From: Flavobacterium gelidicaeli
GTDB lineage: Bacteria; Bacteroidota; Bacteroidia; Flavobacteriales; Flavobacteriaceae
DNA length: 59,921 nucleotides
Assembly: GCF_013294005.1 (NCBI RefSeq)
Contig: NZ_JABSNK010000017.1
Coordinates: forward strand, 1 to 59,921
Reading direction: 5' to 3'
Each line of letters opens with the position of its first letter. The first letter of the stretch is position 1. Both the position numbers and the translations under genes were made by a program. Of this stretch, positions 42,886 through 51,844 are shown in pieces. The notes below the pieces were generated by a model. The model made no database searches, was not told where the DNA came from, and worked only from the letters and a program-made list of their open reading frames with translations.

Positions 42886-43785
42886 TTATTTATACAATTT
42901 CCCCATTTCGGCAATACACTTTTTTACTTCATTTTGTAAAAAAAGAGGTTCAATTACTTTTACATCTGAACCCAATTTTAAAATTTCCATAATAATATGA
43001 TGGGTAGGATGAATGTAAATTTCAATCAAAACCCTTTTCTTATTTTCTTCTAAAATATGTTGGGATTCGTGAAGCGGAAAACTCTTGATGTAATTTCCTT
43101 GTTTCCAAGAAAATTCTAAAACAATTTTCTGCACTGGTTCATAGGTCTCTACACCAAAAGCATCTTTAAACTCTTTTTCGACATTGTAAGAAATGGGTTT
43201 GAACTTGGTATCGGTGATGTTTAAATTGGAAATACGATCTAATCCAAAAGTTTTTATATGTTCATCTTTTTTGTCCAAAGCGATCAAATACCATCGTTGT
43301 TGCGATTCTTTGATAGCAATGGGATAGACCTTACGTTCAGTTATATCATCATCCCAATGTTTTTGGTGGGTGAATTTTAGGATAAACCGATTTTGAATGG
43401 CGTGAATAATACCGTGAATGTGCTCTGTACCTAATGATTTTCGTTTTTCGAGAAAGACACTGGGAGAAAATTTATTTCCTTCTTGTAAAGCGTGATGAAT
43501 TGAAAACGCATCCATCATTCGGGTTACGGATTGGTCTTCAATTTCTTCTTCGTCAATACAATAGCTTTTGTCTTTACGGTCGTACTGAATTATAATTCCG
43601 AAAAGCTTCTGGATATCTTTTTTGTCTCTTTCAAAAGTGCGGACTGAATATTCGAAATCGGTTTTAATATCTGCTTTTGAAAATTTATTCATTACATATT
43701 CTTGCAATTCTGTAAAACTAGAAGGATGACTTCTCAAGCGGTCTATGATGTAGAGATAGCGTTTAAAAAAGATTAACTTTGACAT
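42886..43785 (-). CDS. WYL domain transcriptional regulator
   Basis: 299 residues. An N-terminal winged helix-turn-helix (LYIIDRLRSHPSSFTELQEYV; SVRTFERDKKDIQKLFGI) and a WYL domain (RKVYPIAIKESQQRWYLIALD; KTFGLDRISNL), then the WCX extension. WYL regulators bind ligands such as nucleic acid or nucleotides and are often located with defence genes, which fits the DUF262 pair. The gene stops one base before the exonuclease ATG. Confidence 0.9.
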   Translation of the reverse strand: MSKLIFFKRYLYIIDRLRSHPSSFTELQEYVMNKFSKADIKTDFEYSVRTFERDKKDIQKLFGIIIQYDRKDKSYCIDEEEIEDQSVTRMMDAFSIHHALQEGNKFSPSVFLEKRKSLGTEHIHGIIHAIQNRFILKFTHQKHWDDDITERKVYPIAIKESQQRWYLIALDKKDEHIKTFGLDRISNLNITDTKFKPISYNVEKEFKDAFGVETYEPVQKIVLEFSWKQGNYIKSFPLHESQHILEENKKRVLIEIYIHPTHHIIMEILKLGSDVKVIEPLFLQNEVKKCIAEMGKLYK

Positions 43786-44269
43786 AGTACTTTGATTTAT
43801 TTTTCAAAGATAAAGCATTCGTCTGCCGATTAACGGCAGAGTAAATTATTAATTAGGTTAAATATAGTATTGATACTACCCAACTTATGATGTACTTACC
43901 ATCACTTTTTTGATTGGCTAGTTAGGGAGGCAACTTTTGATGGCTAGCAAAATTTTGAAATTAAGTAAATCTTGGTTAGCAGAAACGTGATTATAAGCAG
44001 GAGGGGGTGGAGTGGTTCTTTGAAAAATAAACTTAAAAAATGAGGCCTGATCGTTAAATTGCTCTCGCAATTACCTTTGCTTTTTTTTTTTAATAAAAGC
44101 AAAGATATAGAGTAGAGCAGGACTGAATTTGTAAAAGGAACTATTGTTTGTGCATCAAAAGAAATAAGAATTGATTTTGGGTGTTGTTTAAATTGTTACA
44201 GTATTTTGCTGGACATGGATTATATTGTGTGATACTATTTGCCAGCAATAAAAATAAAATATTTTGCAA
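43786..44269. other. Non-coding gap between WYL gene and WG gene
   Basis: 484 bases. Only a T-rich hairpin-like stretch (CTTTGCTTTT near 44075 with AAAAGCAAAG near 44095), possibly a terminator of the operon at 44270-50120. No reading frame. Confidence 0.5.
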
Positions 44270-44971
44270 CTAAACAATAAGCAACGTAATTCCATTTTCA
44301 TCAATTATGCTTTTCTGATTTTCTTCTGAGGTTACCAGTGCAAAGCCATTGTAAAAAGGTTCGATCAATTGATATCTATTTTGGTATAATTCAATACCTT
44401 TTTTATCAATGTGAAACCATCCTTTTTCATCTTTTGCGGTAGCGTAATTTTTATGAAAAACACCTAAGTCTCTATATTGTTTATCGTTAATGAAAACGCC
44501 ATTTTTGTCGATGTGTTTGAAGTAACCATTTTCTAATTTTACACATGCCATTCCGTCTTTAAAATCACCTGCGTAACGGTAATTTTCATTGTAGAGCCTA
44601 TTTCCATTGGTGTTAATATGAAAATAATTATTAGAACCATCTCGAACGGTGCAAATGTTTTCTTGGAAATTTCCTGTCCAAGAATACTGTTTTTGATTAA
44701 TTCGTTTTCCTTTTCCATCAATATGGAACCAAAAAGTATCGCTTACTACTGATGCTCGATTGCAATAGAACCCGAAAGTTCTGGAGTACCTTTGAGAATA
44801 CAGATCTTTCCCACTAGTATCAATATGGAATGCTCCCGTATTATCTTTTACGGGGGCAATTCCCGGACTGTGAAATTTTAAAACTTCACTAAAGCGTCTA
44901 TCGAAAACAGTGTTCCCTTCAATTAGAAAATGGGTTGTGTCATCAGATACCGTTATGTCTTTCCAATTCAT
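44270..44971 (-). CDS. WG-repeat protein
   Basis: 233 residues, about six or seven units of about 32 residues with the pattern FHID-x-x-G-K/N-x-(L/I)-Y-x-x-R/K-Y-(x)5-F-x-(N/D)-G-x-A (FHIDTSGKDLYSQRYSRTFG; FHINTNGNRLYNENYRYAG; HIDKNGVFINDKQYRDLG). WG/KWG repeats form beta-structured proteins that often bind other proteins or surfaces. There is no signal peptide. It overlaps the methyltransferase gene by four bases (last of the operon), so it could be the scaffold or the product carrier of the pathway. Confidence 0.85.
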   Translation of the reverse strand: MNWKDITVSDDTTHFLIEGNTVFDRRFSEVLKFHSPGIAPVKDNTGAFHIDTSGKDLYSQRYSRTFGFYCNRASVVSDTFWFHIDGKGKRINQKQYSWTGNFQENICTVRDGSNNYFHINTNGNRLYNENYRYAGDFKDGMACVKLENGYFKHIDKNGVFINDKQYRDLGVFHKNYATAKDEKGWFHIDKKGIELYQNRYQLIEPFYNGFALVTSEENQKSIIDENGITLLIV

Positions 44972-45933
44972 GATTTTATAAAGATTATGATGGTTTGTAA
45001 GTTGTTTAATTTAATAGTTTTTAGAAAACTAAAGCCTGCGATGGTGCAAAGATTTTGGTATGCGCTTAAGGGGCGTTCATAGCTTTCACACATTGCGAGC
45101 ATGTTTAGAGAAAGCAAGGATAGATCTATTGAAATTAAATCAGAACAGTTTTCAATTAGATATAAAGTTCCGTTTTTGGGTAAAGCAGTGTGGCAATTTG
45201 CTAGTATTGTATGTGCTTTTTCATCATTCCAATCATGTAATATTCTGGATAGCAGTATTGCATCAAAGCCTTCTGGAATAGAGGAGAAGAAGTTACCTTC
45301 AATTAAGTTGATATTTGATAAATTGCAATTTTCAATAACTTTTTTTAAATCAAATAGAGCGCAGTTAACTTCAGGGCAATTTTCTTTAATCATCGAAATT
45401 GCTGCGCCATAACCACCGCCAACATCCACAATCGACTTGTGTTGTTTAAAGTTGATTTTTAATGGCAAATTAGTATAATCGTCTCTCGCGTATTCAAACA
45501 TCGCTTTGTGGTAATGATCTAATTTTTCAGGGTGTTTATTTAGGTAATCAAAATAATTATCAGCAGATAAATTGGTGAAAGATGATGTGCCTGTTTTTAT
45601 AGAATAGTCTAAATTTTGCCAGGCCGTTAAGTGTTCATCGGCCCAAATCATTGATGCATATTTCAAGCTCTGCGGGTGATTCTCTGTTAATTGAAAGGAA
45701 ACTTCATTCAAGGAATAATATCCGTCCTTTATTTCTAAAAAGTGGATGGATGTTAATGCATTTAATAGTAATTGAAGTGAGTTTTTGTTCAAATTTAATT
45801 GTTCTGCTAATTCTTTGGAGCTAATTTTATTGTTGAGAATTGCATCAAACAAATTTAATTTGCATGCTGTATTTACCGCCATGTATTTCCAATGTTCTGT
45901 AAAAAAGGATTTTAAAAAACTAGTTGTTTCCAT
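44968..45933 (-). CDS. SAM-dependent O-methyltransferase-like protein
   Basis: 321 residues. N-terminal winged helix for dimerisation (LNLFDAILNNKISSKELAEQ), SAM-binding motif I in SIVDVGGGYGAAISMI, motif with Asp in CALFDLKKVI, and LLSRILHDWNDEKAHTIL with the active His-Asp of family 2 O-methyltransferases, then ALPKNGTLYLIEN. The substrate is unknown. It overlaps the upstream gene by 14 bases. Confidence 0.88.
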   Translation of the reverse strand: METTSFLKSFFTEHWKYMAVNTACKLNLFDAILNNKISSKELAEQLNLNKNSLQLLLNALTSIHFLEIKDGYYSLNEVSFQLTENHPQSLKYASMIWADEHLTAWQNLDYSIKTGTSSFTNLSADNYFDYLNKHPEKLDHYHKAMFEYARDDYTNLPLKINFKQHKSIVDVGGGYGAAISMIKENCPEVNCALFDLKKVIENCNLSNINLIEGNFFSSIPEGFDAILLSRILHDWNDEKAHTILANCHTALPKNGTLYLIENCSDLISIDLSLLSLNMLAMCESYERPLSAYQNLCTIAGFSFLKTIKLNNLQTIIIFIKS

Positions 45934-47341
45934 TTAAAATTTTGTTTTTTAATTGTTGGATTTGCGATTGATTTATAGTGCAAGACAAAAGATATTTCTC
46001 GATTCCACCTTCATTTGTTATGATATCAAGAATAATATCCAAATATTCTTTTTTAGTGTCCATTTCAGTCGCCAAATAGTCAGTATATATCGTGTCTAAT
46101 TCTGCTCCCGACAACAAATGTAGCATTGTAATGATAATACCTGTTCTATCTTTTCCCGCATGACAATGTATTGCCGTTGCGTTATCTTCATTTAAGATTG
46201 CTTCGATTGCTAGTTTGATCGAATCTTTACATTCAATACCAAAAAAACGGTAAGCAATTTCAATATTAGTACCTTGATGATGCGTGGCTTGAAAGTCAAT
46301 CGATTGATTCCATGGGTCAAAAGGAGTATGTATCCAGTTCAAATTTTTTAAACTTGCCGTGGTATAACTGTTTTCTAGTACCTCTCTATCTGCTCTTAGG
46401 TCGATTACTGATTTTATGTTTTTCTCTCTAATAAAGTCGTTAAAAAAAGATTCTTCTTGGAATAAGGTCATTGTAGCCGTTCTATAAATCAGGCCACTTT
46501 TTATTTTGGAATTGAATTTACTAATGTCTCTAAAATTCCATAGAAAGTCCCGTTTATAGATAGCTTCGCATATGCGCTGTATTTCATCTTGTTCTTCTCT
46601 AGGACTTGTGTTTTGGATAGCTCCATAGAAAAAGTCAAGTAATTTTCTTTTTTGTTTGTTGGCCTCTGGAAGAAAAAGAGTTCCTTTAATGGCGTAAAAA
46701 TCGTTTTGTTCTTCCTTGTTTAGAACTTCTATAATGAAGTTTTTTGGGAGGAAATTAAATTTTGCTTCGCCTTTCGATAAATGATTTAATTGAACTGCAG
46801 TATGTAAAGCAATGTTATAGAAAAAATAAAATTGATATCCATCACTTCGTTTGTGTGCATTAGAGCTGCTTTCAAATTCATAAATAAACTTGTCTATTAA
46901 GTTTTTTTTGTCTTCAGAAGTAATGCCAATTTTATTTTTTATTATTTCTCGAAAGTGAGCTACAGCTGTATTTGATTTATCGAATAAAACGCTGCTTTGA
47001 ATAAGTTCTAATGGAATCTCAGAACCTAAATAATTTCGATTGTTTTCGGTTAAATTGCTGCTAAAAGCAATTTCTACTTTTGGTAATTCGTTGAAGTACA
47101 GGACAATTTTATATCTTAAAGCTACTTTTAAAACTTTAAGTAATTCATCAGAAAATTGAGATTCTATTTCCCTAATTAAATGGCTGACCTCAAAACCAGA
47201 TGTTGTTACTGTGGCAATGTCAATATCAGAATTTGCAGATGGTGTTTTTCGAGCAAAAGAACCGTAAAGAAAAGCTGTTTCTATTTGAGTGTTCGCAAGT
47301 AATATTGCTTTCAGTTTGTTTATTATTTCAATTTGTTTCAT
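45920..47341 (-). CDS. Nucleotidyltransferase / tyrosine phosphatase fusion
   Basis: 473 residues. Residues about 1-100: a MNT-like nucleotidyltransferase (FLYGSFARKTPSANSDIDIATV, with G-S-x-x-R and D-I-D). A linker of about 170 residues is helical. The end (about 265-470) is a SIW14/Y_phosphatase3-type tyrosine phosphatase: LIYRTATMTLF, IKSVIDLRADREVLENS and the active site IHCHAGKDRTG. No other genome context known to me pairs these two domains. One might add and the other remove a phosphate-linked group on the same target; this is inference. It overlaps the rSAM gene stop by four bases. Confidence 0.82.
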   Translation of the reverse strand: MKQIEIINKLKAILLANTQIETAFLYGSFARKTPSANSDIDIATVTTSGFEVSHLIREIESQFSDELLKVLKVALRYKIVLYFNELPKVEIAFSSNLTENNRNYLGSEIPLELIQSSVLFDKSNTAVAHFREIIKNKIGITSEDKKNLIDKFIYEFESSSNAHKRSDGYQFYFFYNIALHTAVQLNHLSKGEAKFNFLPKNFIIEVLNKEEQNDFYAIKGTLFLPEANKQKRKLLDFFYGAIQNTSPREEQDEIQRICEAIYKRDFLWNFRDISKFNSKIKSGLIYRTATMTLFQEESFFNDFIREKNIKSVIDLRADREVLENSYTTASLKNLNWIHTPFDPWNQSIDFQATHHQGTNIEIAYRFFGIECKDSIKLAIEAILNEDNATAIHCHAGKDRTGIIITMLHLLSGAELDTIYTDYLATEMDTKKEYLDIILDIITNEGGIEKYLLSCTINQSQIQQLKNKILNGNN

Positions 47342-49635
47342 TGTGGTTTGCGCATGTTACAGGTTTTGCAAAGTGGTTTTGATTTATAGTTGGAAACTAG
47401 TTCTGTGTAAGTATCACTTTTCAATACTTCTTCAATAGAAAACTGTTCAATTGTTCCAAAATCGCCCAATTCTTTTCTTAAATTATCAGGAGCGCAACAA
47501 GGTGAGATCTTACCAGTGGCCGAAATCCAAAGTTCTTTGGTCAGAAAAGGACATTCGTATTCTTCTGGAACATCTTGATTTTCGTTTTCTTGCAAAGGAA
47601 TTATATTTTCAAGAATAACTTTTTCCCCATTTGGTTTTAGATATTTTTCCTGAGCTGCAAACGCTTCTTTTACATATTGATTCCATTGTTTGATAGATTG
47701 GGAAGATGCTTTCATTGAGAGTGATTTTATCTCATCGAAGTGAGCCCAAAGTTGATGTCCTTTTACTCTGTCAACTCCTAAACTAGCGGCTAGTTTTATG
47801 ATGTCAGCCAATTCATGCATGTTGTTTTGCATAAAGGTTAGTTGCAATGTAACACGGCAGAAATAGCCAGTTTCTATAAAATAAGAATCTCTATATTTAA
47901 TGAATTCTTGAATATTTGAAATTGTTTTTTCAAAATCAAAACCAATCATTATTTTCTCAGATGTTTCCTTAGTAGCACCATTCCAGCTTATTTTAATATC
48001 GGTGGTGTTGGGTACAATTAATTTCGCCCATTCTAGAACCGTTTTCTTGGGAAATGTTCCATTGGTTGTTAGGTTGATTTTTATATTATGTTGGCTTGAA
48101 AGTTCAAAAAGTTTATCAAATTCTTTGTATAGCAAAGGCTCTCCCATTGTGGAGGGGATTATTTCGGAAACTCCTAATTTCTTAGCTTGGTCAAAAATGC
48201 TTTCGACCGTTTCAAATTTCATTCTTCGACGTTTTACGCCCGTTTCTTTAAAAAGATTCGGAATGAAATCGCTGTATGGACTGTGTTCTTCACACATGAT
48301 GCATTTCAAATTACAATCTTCAGGGTTTGTATCAATGGTAATTCGCCATAAATTACTAGGACTCGTAAAGCTATTATATATCTCTTCAAGATTGGTACAA
48401 TGTTTTGCAATGTCTGGAACACTACCGTCATTGGTGTGTAGGTAGCCTTTGTTGCCAAAAACTTTCATCATTTCTGCATTGTCAATTGCAAATTCCATTT
48501 GTTCTTGAAGCGAATTTGCGTTTCTATGTTCAAATAATAATCCATTTACTTTATGGTTTACATATTCTTTCATTCCGCCAAAATCAGCTGTAATTACCGG
48601 AACTTTGCATGATTGTGCTTCATGAATTACCAAGGGTGAATTTTCGGCCCAAATGGATGGTACTACAATACAATCAATGTTTGAAAATACATCATTTGCC
48701 AAATTATGATTGATATACTCTCCATGAAATTCTACTGGGTTAGGAGATAATTTTGAAAGTTGTTTTAGCGCTTTTGTGCTTTGACCGCTGTCTCTACCAA
48801 ATATTTTAAGCGTAGCTGTAGCTTCAATTCTAGAAAAAGCTTCGATCAATAAGTTGATTCCTTTAGCGGGAATATGGGTACCGATATACCCAAAAGTATA
48901 ATTGGTCTTTTCTTTAGATTTTTCAGTTTGGGTTAAATATTCCACTGGAAACCCATAGTCCAAATAGATTATTTTGTCCTCAGGAATTTCAAAATCTTTT
49001 ATGAATCGGTCTCGCAAATAGTTTGATGGCGCGATAAACAGATCTACTTTATCAATTATGGCTTTGGTTTCTTTCATTCGATTACGGATCCAACTAGTCC
49101 AGTTTTCGGTATCTGCTGTACGCTCTTCTTCTTTTCCGCTAAAATAAACTTCATAGCAATCGCTGGCACACTTTTTATCTTCTTGACCAGAACAAAGCTG
49201 AAAATTATCTTCTTTTTCAATGCTTCGGGTCAAAAACTGACCTCTTGGACACATTAACCAAAAGTCATGCAATGTGAAAATAATAGGAATGTTAACTTTA
49301 TTTAATTCGTCAATAATACCTGTCGAAAGGTGATTTAAATGGCCAATATGAGCAATATCTGGATTAATTTCATGGATTAAATCGGCGAAATTAGTATCCA
49401 ATTGACTATGTCTATAGCCATCTTTTCCTTGGGGATTATTGGCATAATAAAAAACTAGATTTTCATTTATTTCTTCTTTTCGAATGGTGAAATCTTTCGC
49501 ATATGGATTTTCTTCTCTAGTGAAAACAGTCACTTTGTTGCTCTTGGCAAGTTCGTTACAAATAGATTGACTATAGACTTCAGAGCCGGCATTGTAATTT
49601 GGTGGGTAACCATGTATTATTTTAAGGATGTGCAT
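47338..49635 (-). CDS. GT4 glycosyltransferase / radical SAM-SPASM fusion
   Basis: 765 residues. The N-terminal half is a family 4 glycosyltransferase: GYPPNYNAGSEVYSQSICN, FTLHDFWLMCPRG, FGYIGTHIPAKGINLLIEAF and the E-x7-E region VPSIWAENSPLVIHEAQSCK. From about residue 420 it is a radical SAM protein: DCNLKCIMCEEH (C-x3-C-x2-C) and, later, a SPASM-type cluster segment with Cys in YECPFLTKELW, GKISPCCAPDN and PLCKTCNMRKPQ. SPASM enzymes typically modify peptides. A single chain thus joins a sugar transferase to a peptide-modifying radical enzyme. It is the core enzyme of the operon. Confidence 0.88.
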   Translation of the reverse strand: MHILKIIHGYPPNYNAGSEVYSQSICNELAKSNKVTVFTREENPYAKDFTIRKEEINENLVFYYANNPQGKDGYRHSQLDTNFADLIHEINPDIAHIGHLNHLSTGIIDELNKVNIPIIFTLHDFWLMCPRGQFLTRSIEKEDNFQLCSGQEDKKCASDCYEVYFSGKEEERTADTENWTSWIRNRMKETKAIIDKVDLFIAPSNYLRDRFIKDFEIPEDKIIYLDYGFPVEYLTQTEKSKEKTNYTFGYIGTHIPAKGINLLIEAFSRIEATATLKIFGRDSGQSTKALKQLSKLSPNPVEFHGEYINHNLANDVFSNIDCIVVPSIWAENSPLVIHEAQSCKVPVITADFGGMKEYVNHKVNGLLFEHRNANSLQEQMEFAIDNAEMMKVFGNKGYLHTNDGSVPDIAKHCTNLEEIYNSFTSPSNLWRITIDTNPEDCNLKCIMCEEHSPYSDFIPNLFKETGVKRRRMKFETVESIFDQAKKLGVSEIIPSTMGEPLLYKEFDKLFELSSQHNIKINLTTNGTFPKKTVLEWAKLIVPNTTDIKISWNGATKETSEKIMIGFDFEKTISNIQEFIKYRDSYFIETGYFCRVTLQLTFMQNNMHELADIIKLAASLGVDRVKGHQLWAHFDEIKSLSMKASSQSIKQWNQYVKEAFAAQEKYLKPNGEKVILENIIPLQENENQDVPEEYECPFLTKELWISATGKISPCCAPDNLRKELGDFGTIEQFSIEEVLKSDTYTELVSNYKSKPLCKTCNMRKPQ

Positions 49636-49663
49636 GCTGTTATTATTTGAGTTGAAGGTAGGG

Positions 49664-49801
49664 TTAATTGCTTTTGGGTTTCGTATTTGGGTTTATTTGT
49701 TTTCCTCTATTGCATTGATTTTTGTCAAAAGTACTGTTTGTTCCTTTGGTTCCAGTGTTTGGATTTTTAATATCGGCTATGTGATTCGGTTTTTTAGACA
49801 T
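49664..49801 (-). CDS. Small Lys/Asn/Thr-rich peptide, candidate precursor
   Basis: 45 residues, ATG at 49801, stop at 49664, 28 bases before the GT/radical SAM gene and 19 bases after the 99-residue gene. It reads MSKKPNHIADIKNPNTGTKG at the start and KNQCNRGKQINPNTKPKSN at the end, with one Cys and many Asn, Thr, Ser and Lys. There is no hydrophobic segment. Its position directly ahead of a radical SAM/glycosyltransferase makes it a candidate substrate of those enzymes. An alternative is that it is a free-standing flavobacterial small protein that happens to lie here. No start competes in this frame. Confidence 0.6.
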   Translation of the reverse strand: MSKKPNHIADIKNPNTGTKGTNSTFDKNQCNRGKQINPNTKPKSN

Positions 49802-49820
49802 GTTTTTTGTTTTTAATGGA

Positions 49821-50120
49821 TTAATATAAAATTTGATAATGAGCTACTTCCTGTTTGTTAAATAGGTAATTTGGATGGTCACACCAATATGCCGTGATTA
49901 ACAATTTATGTTTTATAATTATTATTAAACACAGTTTATCACTTTTAACTACATGTTTCTTTTTTAGAAATGATGGCATAACAAAAACAACATCTTTTTC
50001 ACATAAAGTACAGTCAACAAAAGGAAGTATTTTATAAAGAAGTTGGTTATCAATCGTTCGATCCCATTGACTGTGTAAGAAATGTTCAGATTTTTTGTAA
50101 TCTAGAAATTTAGTTGTCAT
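49821..50120 (-). CDS. Hypothetical protein, first gene of the operon
   Basis: 99 residues (MTTKFLDYKKSEHFLHSQWD...), two C-x-x-C-like positions (DCTLCEK) and a hydrophobic C-terminal part (LCLIIIIKHKLLITAYWC). No family is recognised. It is on the same strand and 19 bases ahead of the small peptide, so it probably is co-transcribed. Confidence 0.65.
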   Translation of the reverse strand: MTTKFLDYKKSEHFLHSQWDRTIDNQLLYKILPFVDCTLCEKDVVFVMPSFLKKKHVVKSDKLCLIIIIKHKLLITAYWCDHPNYLFNKQEVAHYQILY

Positions 50121-50146
50121 AATTATGGTTGTTTTAATTTCTAGAG

Positions 50147-50154
50147 CAAATGTA
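50147..50154 (-). promoter_or_regulatory. Promoter -7 box of the GT/radical SAM operon
   Basis: TACATTTG on the minus strand (TAnnTTTG) lies 26 bases before the ATG of the 99-residue gene. The upstream -33 TTTG is weak. Confidence 0.4.
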
Positions 50155-50235
50155 AAATAAATGACATTAAATTTATTTATTAGTGAAAATTTACTCCTAA
50201 TGTTTGTAAAATATTTGACCTTAAATTTGATTGAA

Positions 50236-51192
50236 ATGGAAAATAAAAGAGAAATTGCTTTGAAAAAGCTTGCGGTATTTTTAATAAACCCAGGAATGTT
50301 TAGTTTGATAGTTATTGGCGATAGGGGAGTTGGGAAACGTTTTTATATTGAAAAAACAATAAAAGAGCTTCAAGAAACTTATAAAGATAAACTTGAAGAA
50401 AAATGCTTAGAGGGATTAAATTTTGTAGAGGCAAAAAGCTTTTGTAAAAATTATGACCTTAATAAGCTTTTTGAAGAAAATGAATTTAAAACTCTCGTCA
50501 TTGATGATATTGATGAAATAAATGATGAACTTGAAAAATCATTGTTTCAAGCTCTTTCAACAACTAATGGAAAGTTTGGTTATGAAAAGAATATAAGTTT
50601 AAGAATAATTTTCACTTCAAATAAACCTGCTGATGAATTACGAGAAGATGGGAAGCATTTAATAGGTATAATGTGGGACAGAATTAGTCAATTAGTTATA
50701 GAATTTCCTTCTTATAAAACTGATAACTCGACCATTCAAAAAGATTTTAAGGAAACATGGAGAAAAATGAAATTTGAGGCATTAAAAGATTATGAGGCAT
50801 TCGCATCATTTCCAGCGAACACAAAACTTCAAAAATTTTTAGAAGATAAATCCCCTGGTTTTGAAGGAGGATTCAGAGATCTAGATAAGTTGGCATGTTT
50901 ATATTTTAATTATAGAATTTATCATTATAAAGAATCCAGAAAAATAATTGAAATCACAGAAAATGAAATTGTAAAAAGTGTAATCGATGATTTTTCCACA
51001 AAAACACAGATACAAACAATTAACGACAATGAGTTAAGTGTTTTTAGAATTACAGAAAATACTTTGATGAAAGAATTGGAAAGGAAATTTAAGAAACAAG
51101 TTAAGGCATGGAGTAACTTTAAATATGGATCAATTAGCAAAGCTGAAAAAGCATTAGGATTAGGACAAGGAACTATGAAAAATTGGAAATAG
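50236..51192 (+). CDS. P-loop ATPase with C-terminal helix-turn-helix, split by TAG
   Basis: About 318 residues from ATG 50236 (MENKREIALKKLAVFL); the frame is open upstream but that part is promoter-like. Walker A GDRGVGKR and Walker B KTLVIDDIDEIN with sensor RIIFTSNKPADE resemble AAA+ proteins of the sigma-54 activator clade. The end (SISKAEKALGLGQGTMKNWK) is a Fis-type DNA-binding helix pair. Translation stops at TAG 51190-51192; the same frame continues in the next feature. Confidence 0.75.
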   Translation: MENKREIALKKLAVFLINPGMFSLIVIGDRGVGKRFYIEKTIKELQETYKDKLEEKCLEGLNFVEAKSFCKNYDLNKLFEENEFKTLVIDDIDEINDELEKSLFQALSTTNGKFGYEKNISLRIIFTSNKPADELREDGKHLIGIMWDRISQLVIEFPSYKTDNSTIQKDFKETWRKMKFEALKDYEAFASFPANTKLQKFLEDKSPGFEGGFRDLDKLACLYFNYRIYHYKESRKIIEITENEIVKSVIDDFSTKTQIQTINDNELSVFRITENTLMKELERKFKKQVKAWSNFKYGSISKAEKALGLGQGTMKNWK

Positions 51193-51510
51193 TTTTATGA
51201 TTTTAATTTATTTGACGAACAAATTAAAGAATTGTTAATTGTTACAAATGCTTTTGAATATGCTAAAAATGAATTTAAAAAATACCATTCTCCAGTAGAT
51301 AAGAATCTCGAAGAATCATTTAATTTTAATAGAAAACTCACAACTAAACAAATGATAGAAGGGTATAAGTTTGAACTACAAAAATGGGCAGTAGAAGAGT
51401 TTGATGGAAGGAAAGAGGCAGTAAAACATTTTAATTCACTTGGAGATACGATAAATGAAAAAACTCTAAATAATTGGAAAAATAAGGATTCTGTGAACCC
51501 GAAGACTTAG
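51193..51510 (+). pseudogene. In-frame continuation of the ATPase gene after the TAG
   Basis: The frame continues after TAG as FYDFNLFDEQIKELLIVTNA and ends EAVKHFNSLGDTINEKTLNN then WKNKDS..., a second helix-turn-helix similar to the first one (both end with N-W-K). No ATG exists; a TTG at 51232 is the only possible separate start. One nonsense mutation in a longer gene of about 425 codons is the simplest reading. Readthrough is a less likely option. Confidence 0.65.
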
Positions 51511-51844
51511 TCTAATTCATGCTTTGTCACCGCGCATCATCCATTAAAACAAGGGTAAGTCTAGATGTATATTTTCAAAAGTCTTAGTACAACTGTCACG
51601 GCAACTGCTATTTCATAATGAAAATAAATGCATATTCAAAAAAATGATCTATTGTTTAGATTCTTCAAATAGAAAATGTTTATTTCATTTTCACTAGTTT
51701 AAATTTTGAATTAGTTACTAAAACATTCTTATATTTGTTTAGTATATTCTTACTAAATTGAGATGTTGATTTGTTGTCTATTTTAAATCAATATTTTTCT
51801 GGCTGCAGCTTACTCTAGCTATTTACTTTTTTATAAATAAAAAT
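51511..51844. other. Non-coding gap before addB
   Basis: 334 AT-rich bases without a frame or clear hairpin. It should hold the promoter of the addBA operon. Confidence 0.5.
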
